A stretch of 64,000 nt of DNA, taken from contig JAOANU010000022.1 in assembly GCA_034387635.1 (NCBI GenBank), positions 1-64,000 of the forward strand, in the 5' to 3' direction. Below are positions 45,623 to 56,083 of the stretch, piece after piece; positions within the stretch are counted from its first letter, which is position 1, and the number at the start of each line of letters is the position of its first letter. The position numbers and the translations under genes are program-made. This DNA is from Rhodosporidiobolus odoratus (lineage: Eukaryota > Basidiomycota > Microbotryomycetes > Sporidiobolales > Sporidiobolaceae). The notes under the pieces were generated by a model. That model worked only from the letters and a program-made list of their open reading frames with translations, made no database searches and was not told the DNA's origin.

Positions 45623-46438
45623 ATGCCGCCTCGCCGCGAGCCTTCCAAGCCCGTCCAGAGCGACCGGCGTCTTACGCTTCCTGGTGCGTCGTCATTCCGC
45701 TCGTCTCAGTAGTGCTGTATCGTGTCAATGGGCAGACCTCTACATTTGCTGACCTCCTCATGCTCGCGTCGATACGTCCCACCCCTCTCCTGTAGCTGCT
45801 GACGATGAGGACGACGACGACTTGCCGCCTCCCTCATTGATTTTGAACCGTCCCATCAACCCTCTGCCTGCCAGTACTCGTGGTTCTTCTCGGTATGCGG
45901 AGTTCTAACTCTCTCAGTGCCTCTCAGCTGACTTGTGTGGCTCCACAGTCCACCTCCTCCCACCTCCTCCTCTTCCGCTCCACCTCCTTCCACCTCGAAA
46001 GCCTCGACCTCAACCTCCCCCTTCTTCACCCCAGGCTTTCGAGCTCCCGCCAATCTACCCCATGCCAAGAAGAAGAATGCCTCAAAAGCCAAAGATACGA
46101 AACCAACCCGGCAAGTCGACCTCTTCGGGAAGAAAGCCGACATGACGAAAAAGGCCCCCGCCACCTCCACCATGGCGGCCAAGCCCAAGGCTGAGCCGAA
46201 AGGTCATGTTCAGACGCTTACGGATATGCTAGCTAGCGGGTTGAAGAAGGGATTGCAGAAGGTGAAGAAGCAGGGATCTTGCCGCACCCGATCTGACCGC
46301 CCTTCGCTTACAGAATTTGGAGATTCCCGAATACGAATTCGAGAACGGCGGGGAGGACAAGTTGATTATTGGTTAAGGGTAGCATCCCCTTCTCCGTACG
46401 GTTCTTTCCCTTCGTCCACCACGCCAACCAGCTGCTGA
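45623..46438 (+). pseudogene. Gene A', truncated paralogue of gene B
   Basis: Exons 45623-45683, 45796-45892 and from 45949 onward align with the first exons of gene B: MPPRREPSKPVQSDRRLTLP against MAPRRAPSQPVQSDRRLTLP. An acidic exon and a Ser/Pro-rich exon follow, with FFTPGF against FFSRGY and VDLFGKKAD against LDLSGKKVD. The alignment stops near 46274, where a second copy of the Rieske intron end and last exon begins. The frame then reads that exon out of its own phase to a stop at 46438, so any protein would have a foreign tail. It is more diverged from B than the 55.7 kb copy is, so this duplication is older. It could still be translated as a short basic protein. Confidence 0.7.
46274..46376 (+). 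pseudogene. Second copy of the Rieske last exon with intron end
   Basis: It starts with gatcttgccgcaccc, an acceptor cttacag, then an exon (46314-46376) encoding [19 protein letters not shown] and stop. This is the same protein end as the true exon at 45027-45089, with synonymous changes. No upstream Rieske exons are present, so it is a detached exon within the tail of A'. Confidence 0.9.
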
Positions 46439-46876
46439 CCTCTGCTGTGTGTTTCCTCACCATCGTCTCCGCACTTTGCAGTCCCGAGCAAGGGTTTCCG
46501 TCCAAGATGTCAGGTAGAACGGCGCAGTGTGCAAACGACGGCTTCTCTCAGCGCGGCAGTTTGTCAAGTTTCTCCTTCCATGCCTGTTTCGGGACAAGGC
46601 TACATTACGCATATCGATGCATACTCGTTGGAAGTTAGAACGGAAGCCGGGTTTTTCTTTCTTTCTTCTCACGCCTTGGAGAGCCATTCTGGCCATGCCC
46701 TAAGCTCTGGCGAAGCCTACTACTACCCCCTTACTTTTCTGATACTTGGCCCGGTCGCATTTGTTGTTCATCCGCTCGCCAAGCCTCCTTTCTCCTCCTC
46801 TTCCGTCTCTTCACCTCGTTTCTCTCAATCAAGCAACCAAGGGTCACTAGCTCTAGCTCAAGCATACCAGCTCAGC

Positions 46877-49800
46877 ATGGCGCCGCGTCGGGCTCCCTCC
46901 CAGCCCGTTCAGAGCGATCGTCGTCTCACACTCCCTCGTGAGTTGGTTCTCCGTTTTCTCTCCTTCCAACGCTCCTCGGACCTTGGAGACAGCACGCAGT
47001 ATACTGACACATTCTATTGCCCTCTCTAGACTCCGATGCCACTGCAGAGGACGACGAGGACTACGATCTCCCTCTTCTCGGTCGATCTATTCGCCCTCTC
47101 CCTGGTATTGGCCGTCAGGGAGCTTCTGGGTAGGTACTCGCTTCCTTTACATTGCCACATCCCATCTACTGAGTGCCTCGATACTTCCAGTTCTTCCACC
47201 CTCCCACCTCCCGCTCCTCCTCCTCCCACCTCCTCCTCTACCGCTTCCACCTCTCGACCGACCTCCTCCTTCTTCTCTCGGGGCTACAAGCCTCCCACGG
47301 ACCGCCTCAAGAAGTCGCGTCGAGCGCCTGCCTCAAAGGACGTCGTGCCCAGCGCGCAACTCGACTTGTCGGGCAAGAAGGTTGATCCGAAGGGGAAAAA
47401 GGAAGAGCCGGGCAAGGCCAAGCAATTGGCAAGCGGGTTCAAGGAGTCCCTCACTACTTTCTTCCAAGGTCCAAGTGCCTCTAAACCTCAACAGCAGGAA
47501 GAAAAAATCGCGGATGAGCCGGTTGAGAAGGTTACTCCTCCCGGTAGTGAGTGGGGGTTCTTGAGGGACCCGCAGGATAAGAGCGGACCAACGGCGAAAG
47601 GCGCGTTCCTTCTACTTATTCTCCGCTGTTCCTTCTCGATGCTTACACCTTCCCTCTTCTTTCCCTTTTGACAGCTTCTTCGACCTCGACTTCGAAAGGC
47701 AAAGGAAAGGCCGTCGACACTGGTACGTCGTGTTCCGCCAGTTCTCAATTGTCCCTTCTCTCCAGTCACGCTGACCTTTTCTCCTGCTTCCCAAGACACC
47801 CTCGACCCGGCTGTGCAAACCGTCTTCGACGCCTTCAAAGCCGCCGGAATTACCAGTCTTGTCGGGTGGCAAAAATCCCCGGTAGCTCGTACGCTTGTGT
47901 TGCCGGGCTCACCCAAGGATTGCGAGACCATCGATTTGGCTGTCCGTAAGTCGACACTCGCTTCTCCGCTTCGACCAATGCCTTGACCTCATTCACCCTT
48001 GCAGATGCCCACTTTGCTCACGATCTCGCTCCTGGCTTCCCGCTCAAGGACGCTGTACACCATATCAGCGGTTGGGATCACTTCCAGAGTGTCAAGGAGT
48101 TCTACGAGAAGAAGGGGTCTTTCCCTCGTAAGCTCTTTCTTCCTTTTGGCCTTCTTCATCGTCTTTGTTCCCGTTCTTCTCCAGTCTATGTCATTTACTG
48201 ACCCCTCCTCCCCCCGCACCTCCTGCATTCGCCTCTTGTCAGTGTTTTTCTCGGCGGTACCCACATCTCCCGGTCTCCCCCTTCTTCCGCCTCCATGCTG
48301 ATCCCTACATAACCTTCTTCTATTCTTCCACCGCCCTGGCTGACATTAGCTGTATGGGATGAGCTGCCTGATGAGGACATTCTGGATGGGATGACGCTGG
48401 TCGAGGCTAGCAGAGAGTGGGACCAGCACCTGCTTGAGGAGATGGCCACCAAGCACGAGCACTTCAATACCGACGCCGTCGCGTCTGGTATTCAACCGCC
48501 TCTCCTTTACCTCTGCCATCCCGACTTTCGCCCATACACCCTCACCCGTATCAAGGCGACCCTCCCAACCAACCCTAGTTTCCTCCTCGCACGCCTGAAG
48601 ACCGACCTCTTCCTCGCTCGCGACCTTACTCCTCCAAAACCAGTCGTGGGAGAACTCCCTATGCTCGATTGGCGTGACACTGTTACTGCAGCCGGAACCT
48701 ATGAACAGGTCTGGTTGGCGGTTTCGGACGACATCGAAAGGAAGAACCGCGAGATGTACCACAGCAAGCGCGGTGACCCGGCCATTCGCGAGCTTCGGAA
48801 GAAGACAGTCTTGGCGACGAGCGGTGGGAGCGACGAGGCATCGAACCCAATTGTAGCTGAGGGGCTTCAGGAGGTTACGATTGAAGATGACGAGGATCGT
48901 CCTGAGAGGGAGGAGCAAGGGGCGGAAGATGAGACTGGAGGGGTGGACGAGCGGAAGAAGGGTAACGCCGTCACATTAGCGTTGAAGGGCAAAAACGGGA
49001 GCAGGATAAAGACATATGAGGGGGAGTCTTTTGAGAAACCTCGTATTTGGGGGTTCAGGTGCGGTGTTTAGTAGGAACAGAGACGAGCAGGTAAGTCCTC
49101 TCTAGATAATCACCCGCGAGCCATCTTACCAAACTCCCCCATCGACTCCGCAGTACGGCGATAACCTCCTTAAAGGTACGGCTCAAGAGCGCGACAAACT
49201 CTCCCGCGATATCTTTGTACATCCTCCGACAAACCCTTACGCCATTATTGCGACACCGACCTCCCTCCATCCCCAGTATTCGCGCTACCCCTCCGACAAT
49301 CTCCAGTCGCACCAACTTCTCTACGAGTCCCTTCGCATCGGCCTCTTCTCCCCGCCTGCCAATCCCACCGCCACATACCGAAACTACCTTCACACCTCCC
49401 AACGAGAAGACGCCTACTTTGCTCGAATCACAGCTCGCGAGGTGCAGAGCGCGAATCGGCGTCCCGGCGGGGAGGTCAAATCTACTCGTCAACGCTCGAC
49501 ACGTCGGACTGTTGTCGACTACGAGGCGAGATCGGCGTTGGCGCAAGAAGCCACAAGGACGAAGATGTTGAGGAATCCGCAGGGTTGGTTCAAGCCGCTA
49601 CGAGACTACCTTGGCAGCGCCAGTCTGGATGATCATAGGGATAAGATTGCAAAGGTGCGCATACTGATGTCCTTGCTCTGTGCCGCTTCATAGATTGCTA
49701 ACCATAACTTGCTCATAGGCCCTTCACGGCGGACATCGGTCCGACAAGTTCAGCCTGACGGATGCAGCTCTCGGTAAAACGGCTCGTGGTACCCTCGTCG

Positions 49801-50876
49801 TACGTTTGGATTGACTACCTCTTGCGCATCCGTCATTTCTTCCGGCCGATTCTCATCACTCATCCAGATCCTTCTTTCAGGTCAAGCTTACTGCGGGTGG
49901 GCGGATTTTTGCCATCTCATTCAAACCACCCTGGTATCCGGTTGCCAAACCCCGCGCTAAGTTCAGCTTCCGCATGCCTGAAAAGGTCTTCGCGGACTTC
50001 TCCTACCTCAACTTGAAGAAAGGCTGTGAAATCGCCATTGTTTGCCATGTCGACGACTGGGACAAACCGACGGAGCGGTTCACCTTCACCTTCTACCATG
50101 TCCTTCCACCTACACCGACACCTTCGTCCCCCGCCAGTGCTCCACCGGTCACCTTTTCTTCCGACGTCGCATTCGCCTCTGCCGGTACCGCTCCTAAACC
50201 TGTCGTTCTCGCCGCTCGCCGGCAAGCAAAACAGCCGACAACGAGGCGAATCGCCCTCCCGCCAAATATCACGCGAGACTTCGCATTCGGCACCATTCTC
50301 TTCAGCGTCACTGAGGAGAGCAAGCAAGAGCTGCCTCCTGTCCTTGCTCGCAGTGTTGTGGGTTACCTTACCTGGGAAATCGAGAACGCCGTCACCGTTG
50401 CCAAGCGCACCCGCCTCCAGCAACTCCAGCAAGAGCGCGACGCCAAGAAGACCGCCGAAGAGCAGGCCAAGTCCTTGGCCAAGCTGAAGCTCAACACTCA
50501 GCGGAAGAAGAAGATTGACAAGAAGAAGGCGGATATGCAGGCTCAAGTGAGAGGGGTTGATGTTCCCTGGTCGGCGGAGGAGGAGGCCGAGTTGCGCGAG
50601 TTGGGCGCCGGGTTGACGCCGGAGGAGAAGCTTCTCCTCAACATTCCCATCTCGCCCGAGGAAGAGAAGTACCTCAGGCAGACAATGGAGGCAAGCGGGA
50701 TGCCCGTGATTGGCAAGGAGGAGGAGGAGAAGGAGGAGGGCGAGGGGGAAGATGAAGACGACGACGACGGCTTGTGGGACTTCAGGGAGCGAGGTGAGCG
50801 TGCTTTTGCGTGGTGGTGACGAGGAAGAGGAGGTCGACGAGCTTGACTCGGAGGGGGACGCGGAAACGGAGGAGTA
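46877..50876 (+). CDS. Gene B, large multi-exon protein of unknown function (one frame break)
   Basis: It begins MAPRRAPSQPVQSDRRLTLP (exon 46877-46937), then an acidic exon from 47030 and a Ser/Pro-rich basic region. An ordered domain follows: VQTVFDAFKAAGITSLVGW, HHISGWDHFQSVKEFYEKKG and LPDEDILDGMTLVEASREWDQ. A middle domain holds FVHPPTNPYAIIATPTSLHP. A beta-rich part (VKLTAGGRIFAISFKPPWYP; CHVDDWDKPTERFTFTFYHV) leads to a long charged coiled coil near 50400-50560 and an acidic end. Near 49050 a GGGGG run breaks frame: one base fewer joins the exons cleanly (WGSGAVFSRNRDEQYGDN). The last exon (to 50876) needs a very short intron, otherwise the stop is at 50819. No family is recognised. 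It has relatives at 45623 and 55692. Confidence 0.65.
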
Positions 50877-50879
50877 AGC

Positions 50880-51745
50880 GGCAGGTGCGCTTTGTCCCTT
50901 TCTCCCTCGAGTTACCCACCTGACCTTTCCAGAGATCGCCGCCCTGTAGCACCCGACGCTCCATCTCTCCCTCTCGTTCTCCCCTCCGCCTCAGTCTCCT
51001 TCCCTTCCTCCCATACCTACTCTCCCTCTCTCTCTCTCTTCCGCCTACAGCTCCCTCACTCATCCACTCGGGCCATCCTCCTCCCCTTCTCAACAGCACT
51101 TTCACCTCCCATCGCCGCTCTCGCCCTCAACCTCGCCATCGTGTACTTAGCCTCGTACCCCCTCCCTCCGATCGGTTCCTTCTTCTTCCCGCTCTCCTCG
51201 TTTGCCCGACGCTCAGTCACTCTATTCCTCCGCCTGCGACTCCATCCATCTGTACACCACTTCCGCTTGTCCCACCACTGTAACTTCTGCACCTCCGACC
51301 CCCTCGAGGCGGCAATTTCTACCATCTCTCACCTGCCCTTCCAACAGGTCATCCGCGCTTGCTCCCCTCTGTATCGATATCCACCATGCCCTCAGTCCAC
51401 GCTTCAACCTCATACCCTTTGAGTGCTCCCCTCCAAACCTACTGTCGAAGCCGGTCTCCTCTCCTCTCTCCAGTCTCCATTGCCCTTCTTCCACGCCTTC
51501 CTCATGTTCACATCTACACCAGCCGTTGTTCTCCCTCTGATGTACCATCACCTCACACCCAGCTTCACTTTTCAACCCCGGTTCACCTTTTGAACATTCT
51601 TTGCCTCTTCGCTTCATCATTCGCTTCGTCCCACCCACCTCTCGCTTTCTCCTCCTCTCGTACCCTTTACCCCCTACACCCCTGTACTCTTTCGCTCTCC
51701 TTCCGCTGTACCTGTCTGTACTGTTGCTTCGCTTGATCGTGTCGT
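50880..51745 (+). repeat. Long pyrimidine-rich tract
   Basis: For about 850 bases the plus strand is strongly C+T-biased, including a tctctctctctctctctt run near 51028. No convincing exon was found; the frames inside are Ser/Pro/Leu low-complexity and lack the usual splice pattern. It may be a mix of the gene B 3' region and the promoter or 5' UTR of the next gene. Confidence 0.5.
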
Positions 51746-52267
51746 TGTCTGATGCATCCTGTTATCAAGTAGTGCAAAGTGCAAAGAACATCCTTCTCTC
51801 GAAGTCAAGCTCAAGCACAAGAGAGCCTCAGTCCAGTTCTCGCCAAGCGGAAGACCAGCGCCAATCGAGCATCAATGGTAGCTCGGCCTTGTAAAGAGAG
51901 GGATCCAACTTGAGAAGGTTGTCTTCTGCTCTACGTTGGTCACTTGGAGTGAACTTCCGCTTTCATAGGACAGAAACAGTGCTCTACAGGGCGAGTCTGA
52001 TAATGTTGAGCAAGATGACCCTACGATATAGCAGTGAGAAAAGGGAAAGTCTCCCTCCGACAACTCGCAGCACGAGCACTGGTTGTACCAAGCTTGCTAC
52101 AAGCCCTCTACAGCCGTCCTCCGCTGTGCAGCCTTATTTGCGTCTTGGTGCGCCGCTTGATCGCCTCGAAGTACTGTTGACTGGTTGTCAGGAGAACCGC
52201 AAGTCGCAACCCTCCGTTCCCCCTCCGCTACTCCTCTTCTCCACAACTATTTTCAGCCTGAACAAGG

Positions 52268-53031
52268 ATGGAGCGACTCAATCAAGCGCCTACACCAATG
52301 GACAAAGTCACACCACGCTCAGCTGCCCGCATTGCCCGTCTTCCTCCCTCCTTCCTCCAACGCCTCTCTCACCCTGTCTCCCCCGTCAAAAGCCGTATCA
52401 AGCGCCTCAATGACGGCACTGCTGCCAACATGGACGTCCACACCCGCGTACGCTACGAAGTCTCGCCAGGGAAACGCATACTCGACTTTACCCTGGACCT
52501 GAGCGACGAGGAGAATGTCAATAGAACGATCCAGAGGTACAAGGGATGGAGCGAAGACGACAGAGCAATGCTCACCAAGCTCTGTCGTGAGACTGTGAGG
52601 CCCCTGCAGGAGCAGGATGTGCAGGGTGCGACACACGCGGGAGGGGACGAAAGTAAGATTGCTGTTTTCTGCCCTATTCTTCCTCTGTGCACCTTTAACA
52701 GTGTTCTCCTGAGCAGGTTCGGACGGTGACCATGAAAACGGGACATCCGCAAGGGCTACAACGAAGCCTGCCCCCAAGCGTGCGCGTTTTCCCTCCCATT
52801 TCCCAATTTCTGTTGATTGCTATTCATCTTGATTGTTGTGCTTGCCTGCTACCGACAGGTCGCCTGATTGACCGCTTTATGAGCACCGTCGCCCAACCCC
52901 TGCGCAACCTGGGCTCGTCTTCGTCTAGCAAGATGGAAGTTGACCAGGCAGTCTTCCGGCAACATCGCCAGCTCAACGAGACAGAGCGTGCGGACGGGGC
53001 TGTTCATGGCGACGCGATGATGATGGACTAG
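52268..53031 (+). CDS. Small hydrophilic protein of unknown function
   Basis: Three exons (52268-52652, 52717-52779 and 52859-53031) join in frame through GT...AG introns to give about 206 residues. The N-terminus has basic and Ser/Pro-rich stretches (ARIARLPPSFLQRLSHPVSP). The middle has YEVSPGKRILDFTLDLSDEENVNRTIQRYKGWSEDD and LTKLCRETVRPLQEQD, probably helical. The third exon has RLIDRFMSTVAQPLRNLGSSSSSKMEVDQAVFRQ and ends in Met-Asp repeats. There is no signal peptide or membrane segment. No family is recognised. The start is the first ATG in frame, but an upstream exon cannot be excluded. Confidence 0.65.
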
Positions 53032-55040
53032 TCTGCGGGGTACGTGCTTTCGAAGACACTACTTTCGATCTGGAGCCGCGACTGACTCTGTCTTGCGAAG
53101 GGGTGAAGTACTACCTTCAAGTGCTCAAGCTTTACTGCGGTCTCTTCCGTGCACCTACTTGCGAGATGCTGTGGCAATGTCGCAACATCGCTGCCCTCTT
53201 TGTGAGCCATTGTATCAACGTTTTTTGCGGTGCACTTTGCTGGCTCCGTTCACCTTTTCTTGACCAAGGGCGCATGACTGGCATCAGTCGTTGCAACGGG
53301 AAAGAGATAACGGGCCACGCCCCGCTGCATGACTTGCAATCTCACTGTAGCAGCTGGTGTGCATTGCAGGGGGTACAATGGTAACATGTTACCAGTTGTC
53401 TTCAGCTGGCACAGTCAGGCTGGGCGGGTTTGAACTGTCCAGACTGTTCCTAGCCCTGTCTGCCCAGCTATTCTCCCTCGAGCTGTCACAGTAGCTCAGA
53501 GAGAGCACAGCGCCATACAGAAAGCCCTTGAGGTAGGCAGGTATGCATGGAAGAGGCCACAGGATGCAAGATGATGCTTGCAGTGACAAGAGACATTTAG
53601 CTTTGCGCGCAGTAATAGCGCACTGGACACAGTCATATTGTTGTAGGTGTGTCATGCCGGTCTAGTTGAAAAAGACAAGGAAGGAATGCATAAAAGGAAA
53701 AGGAGGACCCATACAGCCCAAAATGGAGACCAATTGATGGACACAGGGCCTGTGAACCGTTAAAGCGGCACCAGTGGTGAACGGGCAAGTCCATGCTTGT
53801 AATGCGACTGAACTACGAGAAGCGCATATATAACTAATCACAATATAGTATGCATTCGATTTTTCCTTACCTCGTGTGCCCTCCAAGCTCCCCTTGCTCA
53901 TGAGGTTGCGCTGAAATCCTAGGCCTGTGAGACAGATACGGACATTAAGAAGTGACAGAGGTTACGTGCAAATTTCCTGTGGCTGTTGAAGCCGGCTGAT
54001 GGTGTTGGCTCGCCGACTTGAGAAGGTTAGAATCTCCTTAAACAAGTTCGGCCGGGGTGGAGCGTGGAGCTCTGCACCTAGCGAGCTGGCACTTCTCACA
54101 GAGCCTTATGAATGTGCTAGCAAGCCGCGGGTGCAGCGGGTAGCCTTCAAGAGTTCAATGTAAGGAGATGTCGCATTACATCAATCTACAGAGGTTCTTT
54201 TCTCATCAAGAGAGAAAAAGAGGCCTCTCCCCTGATTGGACAAGCAGCTTTCGTCTGTCTGGTAGACCATCCCCTGACCGAGTGGGAGAGGTCATGGTCC
54301 TCAGACCAGTACTTGGAAAAGAAGAGCAGGGTTTCCGTAAGCGAAAAACGAGGAGAACTTGAGATTGATACAGCGGTATGGCCAGAGATATGAGGGTTAG
54401 AGTTCCTGGGCGCGCTCGATGACAGCTGTACATTGAAGTATTGCTCACTGAATCTGACTCATGCCAATGCGACGAGGCTACAGCAACCCGGAAAGGAAGT
54501 TATCTTGGCCTTCTTAAGAATCTCAACTTGGCGGAATTGTCCTTAAAGCTGCCAGACAAGGCCAGCCGACACCCCTGAGGCCGTTTCTCGGTGCTTAGAT
54601 GGATAAGCTGAAATCGAGACAGCCCGTAGCTCATGTAAGCCTGGCTTGATGGAGACTAGCTTTCCAGGTTGGCTGTTTTTTAGTGGCTTTTCTGGCCACC
54701 CTCTCACATCCCTGCACACGGTAGGTCGAGTACCGAAGTGGAGACACACAGTAGTCCTGGCTCCTTCCACTTTCCACCTGCCAGGGTCGGGCAACATACT
54801 TTGATTCTAGCTGACCATCATTCTTCTTAAAGTCAAAGGCAAGAATCTTCAGCATTATGGTAACCCTGACAGGTCTAGGCAGTCTCTGGTCATCACTGGA
54901 TGCAGCTGGTCCCGTTGCTGCATGAGCAAGTCACAGAGAATGGGGTGAGCGATCCCGCCACTCTGGAATTCCGCTGCTCTCTACATCATTTCTCGCTGAC
55001 CACAGCCTCCCTGGCCCTTTTTCCTCTTTTCCCCTTGCAG
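53032..55040. other. 2-kb gene-poor region between the small gene and the duplicated Rieske fragment
   Basis: Composition changes to lower GC with many short frames on both strands and no consistent codon use. I see no tRNA-like cloverleaf, LTR-type end or simple repeat array. It may be the insertion context of the duplicated block at 55041 onward, or decayed sequence. Confidence 0.45.
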
Positions 55041-55204
55041 TCTCCGGAAGGGCTCGCCGCGGACCGGCTCCCCTCGTGCGTGCCTCTTTCCTTCACTCCG
55101 CCGATCTTGCCGCACCCGGTCTGACCGCCCTTCGCTTACAGAATTTGGAGATTCCCGAATACGAATTCGAGAACGGTGGGGAGGACAAGTTGATTATCGG
55201 TTAG
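55041..55204 (+). pseudogene. Third copy of the Rieske gene end: last two exons only
   Basis: Acceptor ttgcag precedes a 35-base exon (55041-55075) encoding [11 protein letters not shown] in the phase GAx-A|TC. An intron and the last exon (55142-55204) follow, encoding [19 protein letters not shown] and stop. No cluster-binding exons precede it. This copy preserves what looks like the ancestral phase at the SGRAR exon, unlike the main gene, whose exon starts ATTTCC. It is non-functional on its own. Confidence 0.9.
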
Positions 55205-55834
55205 AGTAGCATCCCCTTCTTCGTACGGTTCTTTCCCTTTGCCCACCACGCCAACCAGCTGCTGACCTCTGCTGTGTGTTTCCTCACCATTGTCGTCCGC
55301 ACTTTGCAGTCTCGATCAAGGGTTTCCGTCCAAGATGTCAGCTAGAACGGCGCAGTGAACGACGGCTTCTCTCAGCGCGGCAGTTTGTCAGGTCTATCCT
55401 GTTTTTGGACAGGGCTACCTTCCGCATTTCACTGCATACTCGGTCAAAGCTAGAACGGAAGCCGGGTCTTTCTTTCTTTCTTCTGATGTCTTGGAGAGCC
55501 ATTCTGGCCATGCCCTAAGCTCTGGCGAAGCCTACTACTACTCCCTTACTTTTCTGATACTTGGCCCGGTCGCATTTGTTGTTCATCCGCTCACCAAGCC
55601 TCCTTTCTCCTCATCTTCCGTCTCTTCACCTCGTTTCTCTCAACCAAGTAACCAAGGGTCATTAGCTCTAGCTCAAGCATACCAGCTCAGCATGGCGCCT
55701 CGTCGGGCTCCCTCCCAGCCCGTTCAGAGCGATCGTCGTCTCACTCTACCTCGTGAGTTGACTTCCCCTTTTCTCTCCTTCCCACGCTCCTCGGACTTTG
55801 AAGACAGCTCGCAGTATACTGACACATTCTGTTG
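55102..55834 (+). repeat. Segmental duplication matching 46274-47022
   Basis: The two blocks align over about 740 bp with few changes. They cover the Rieske last exon, the following intergenic sequence (ctgctgacctctgctgtgtg and ttggcccggtcgcatttgtt are shared) and the start of gene B up to its first intron. Identity ends just before the second exon of gene B, where 55835 onward is unrelated. The two copies lie about 8.8 kb apart in the same orientation. Confidence 0.9.
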
Positions 55835-55855
55835 CCCTTGTCATGCTTTGTGCAG
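55692..55855 (+). pseudogene. Gene B first-exon fragment (copy C)
   Basis: The fragment begins MAPRRAPSQPVQSDRRLTLP at 55692, then a gtgagt donor as in gene B, with an exon and intron start almost identical to 46877-47022. The second exon is missing. Read-through gives a short unrelated tail. The promoter region is duplicated too, so it could be transcribed. Confidence 0.85.
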
Positions 55856-56083
55856 GTATAAGCATGTCTGCCATTTCCCCTCCATGCTGAAACAACATAT
55901 CGCATGATGCAGGTGTTCAAGCGCAAGGCTGCCAACAAAAATGTAGTCGTAGAAATGCAACCAGAACTTGGTAATGATGTTCAAGGCGGACTAGCTATCG
56001 TACGGTGACTTCGACCAATGTCAGAGCGGCACAAGCATATGGGGTCAAAGGTGTGCAGCAAGGGACAAGCTAAGTAGGTACGG

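Noticed and set aside
53032..55040. Second degraded transposon in the gene-poor region
   Set aside because: No LTR ends, inverted repeats, reverse transcriptase or transposase motifs could be found in any frame.
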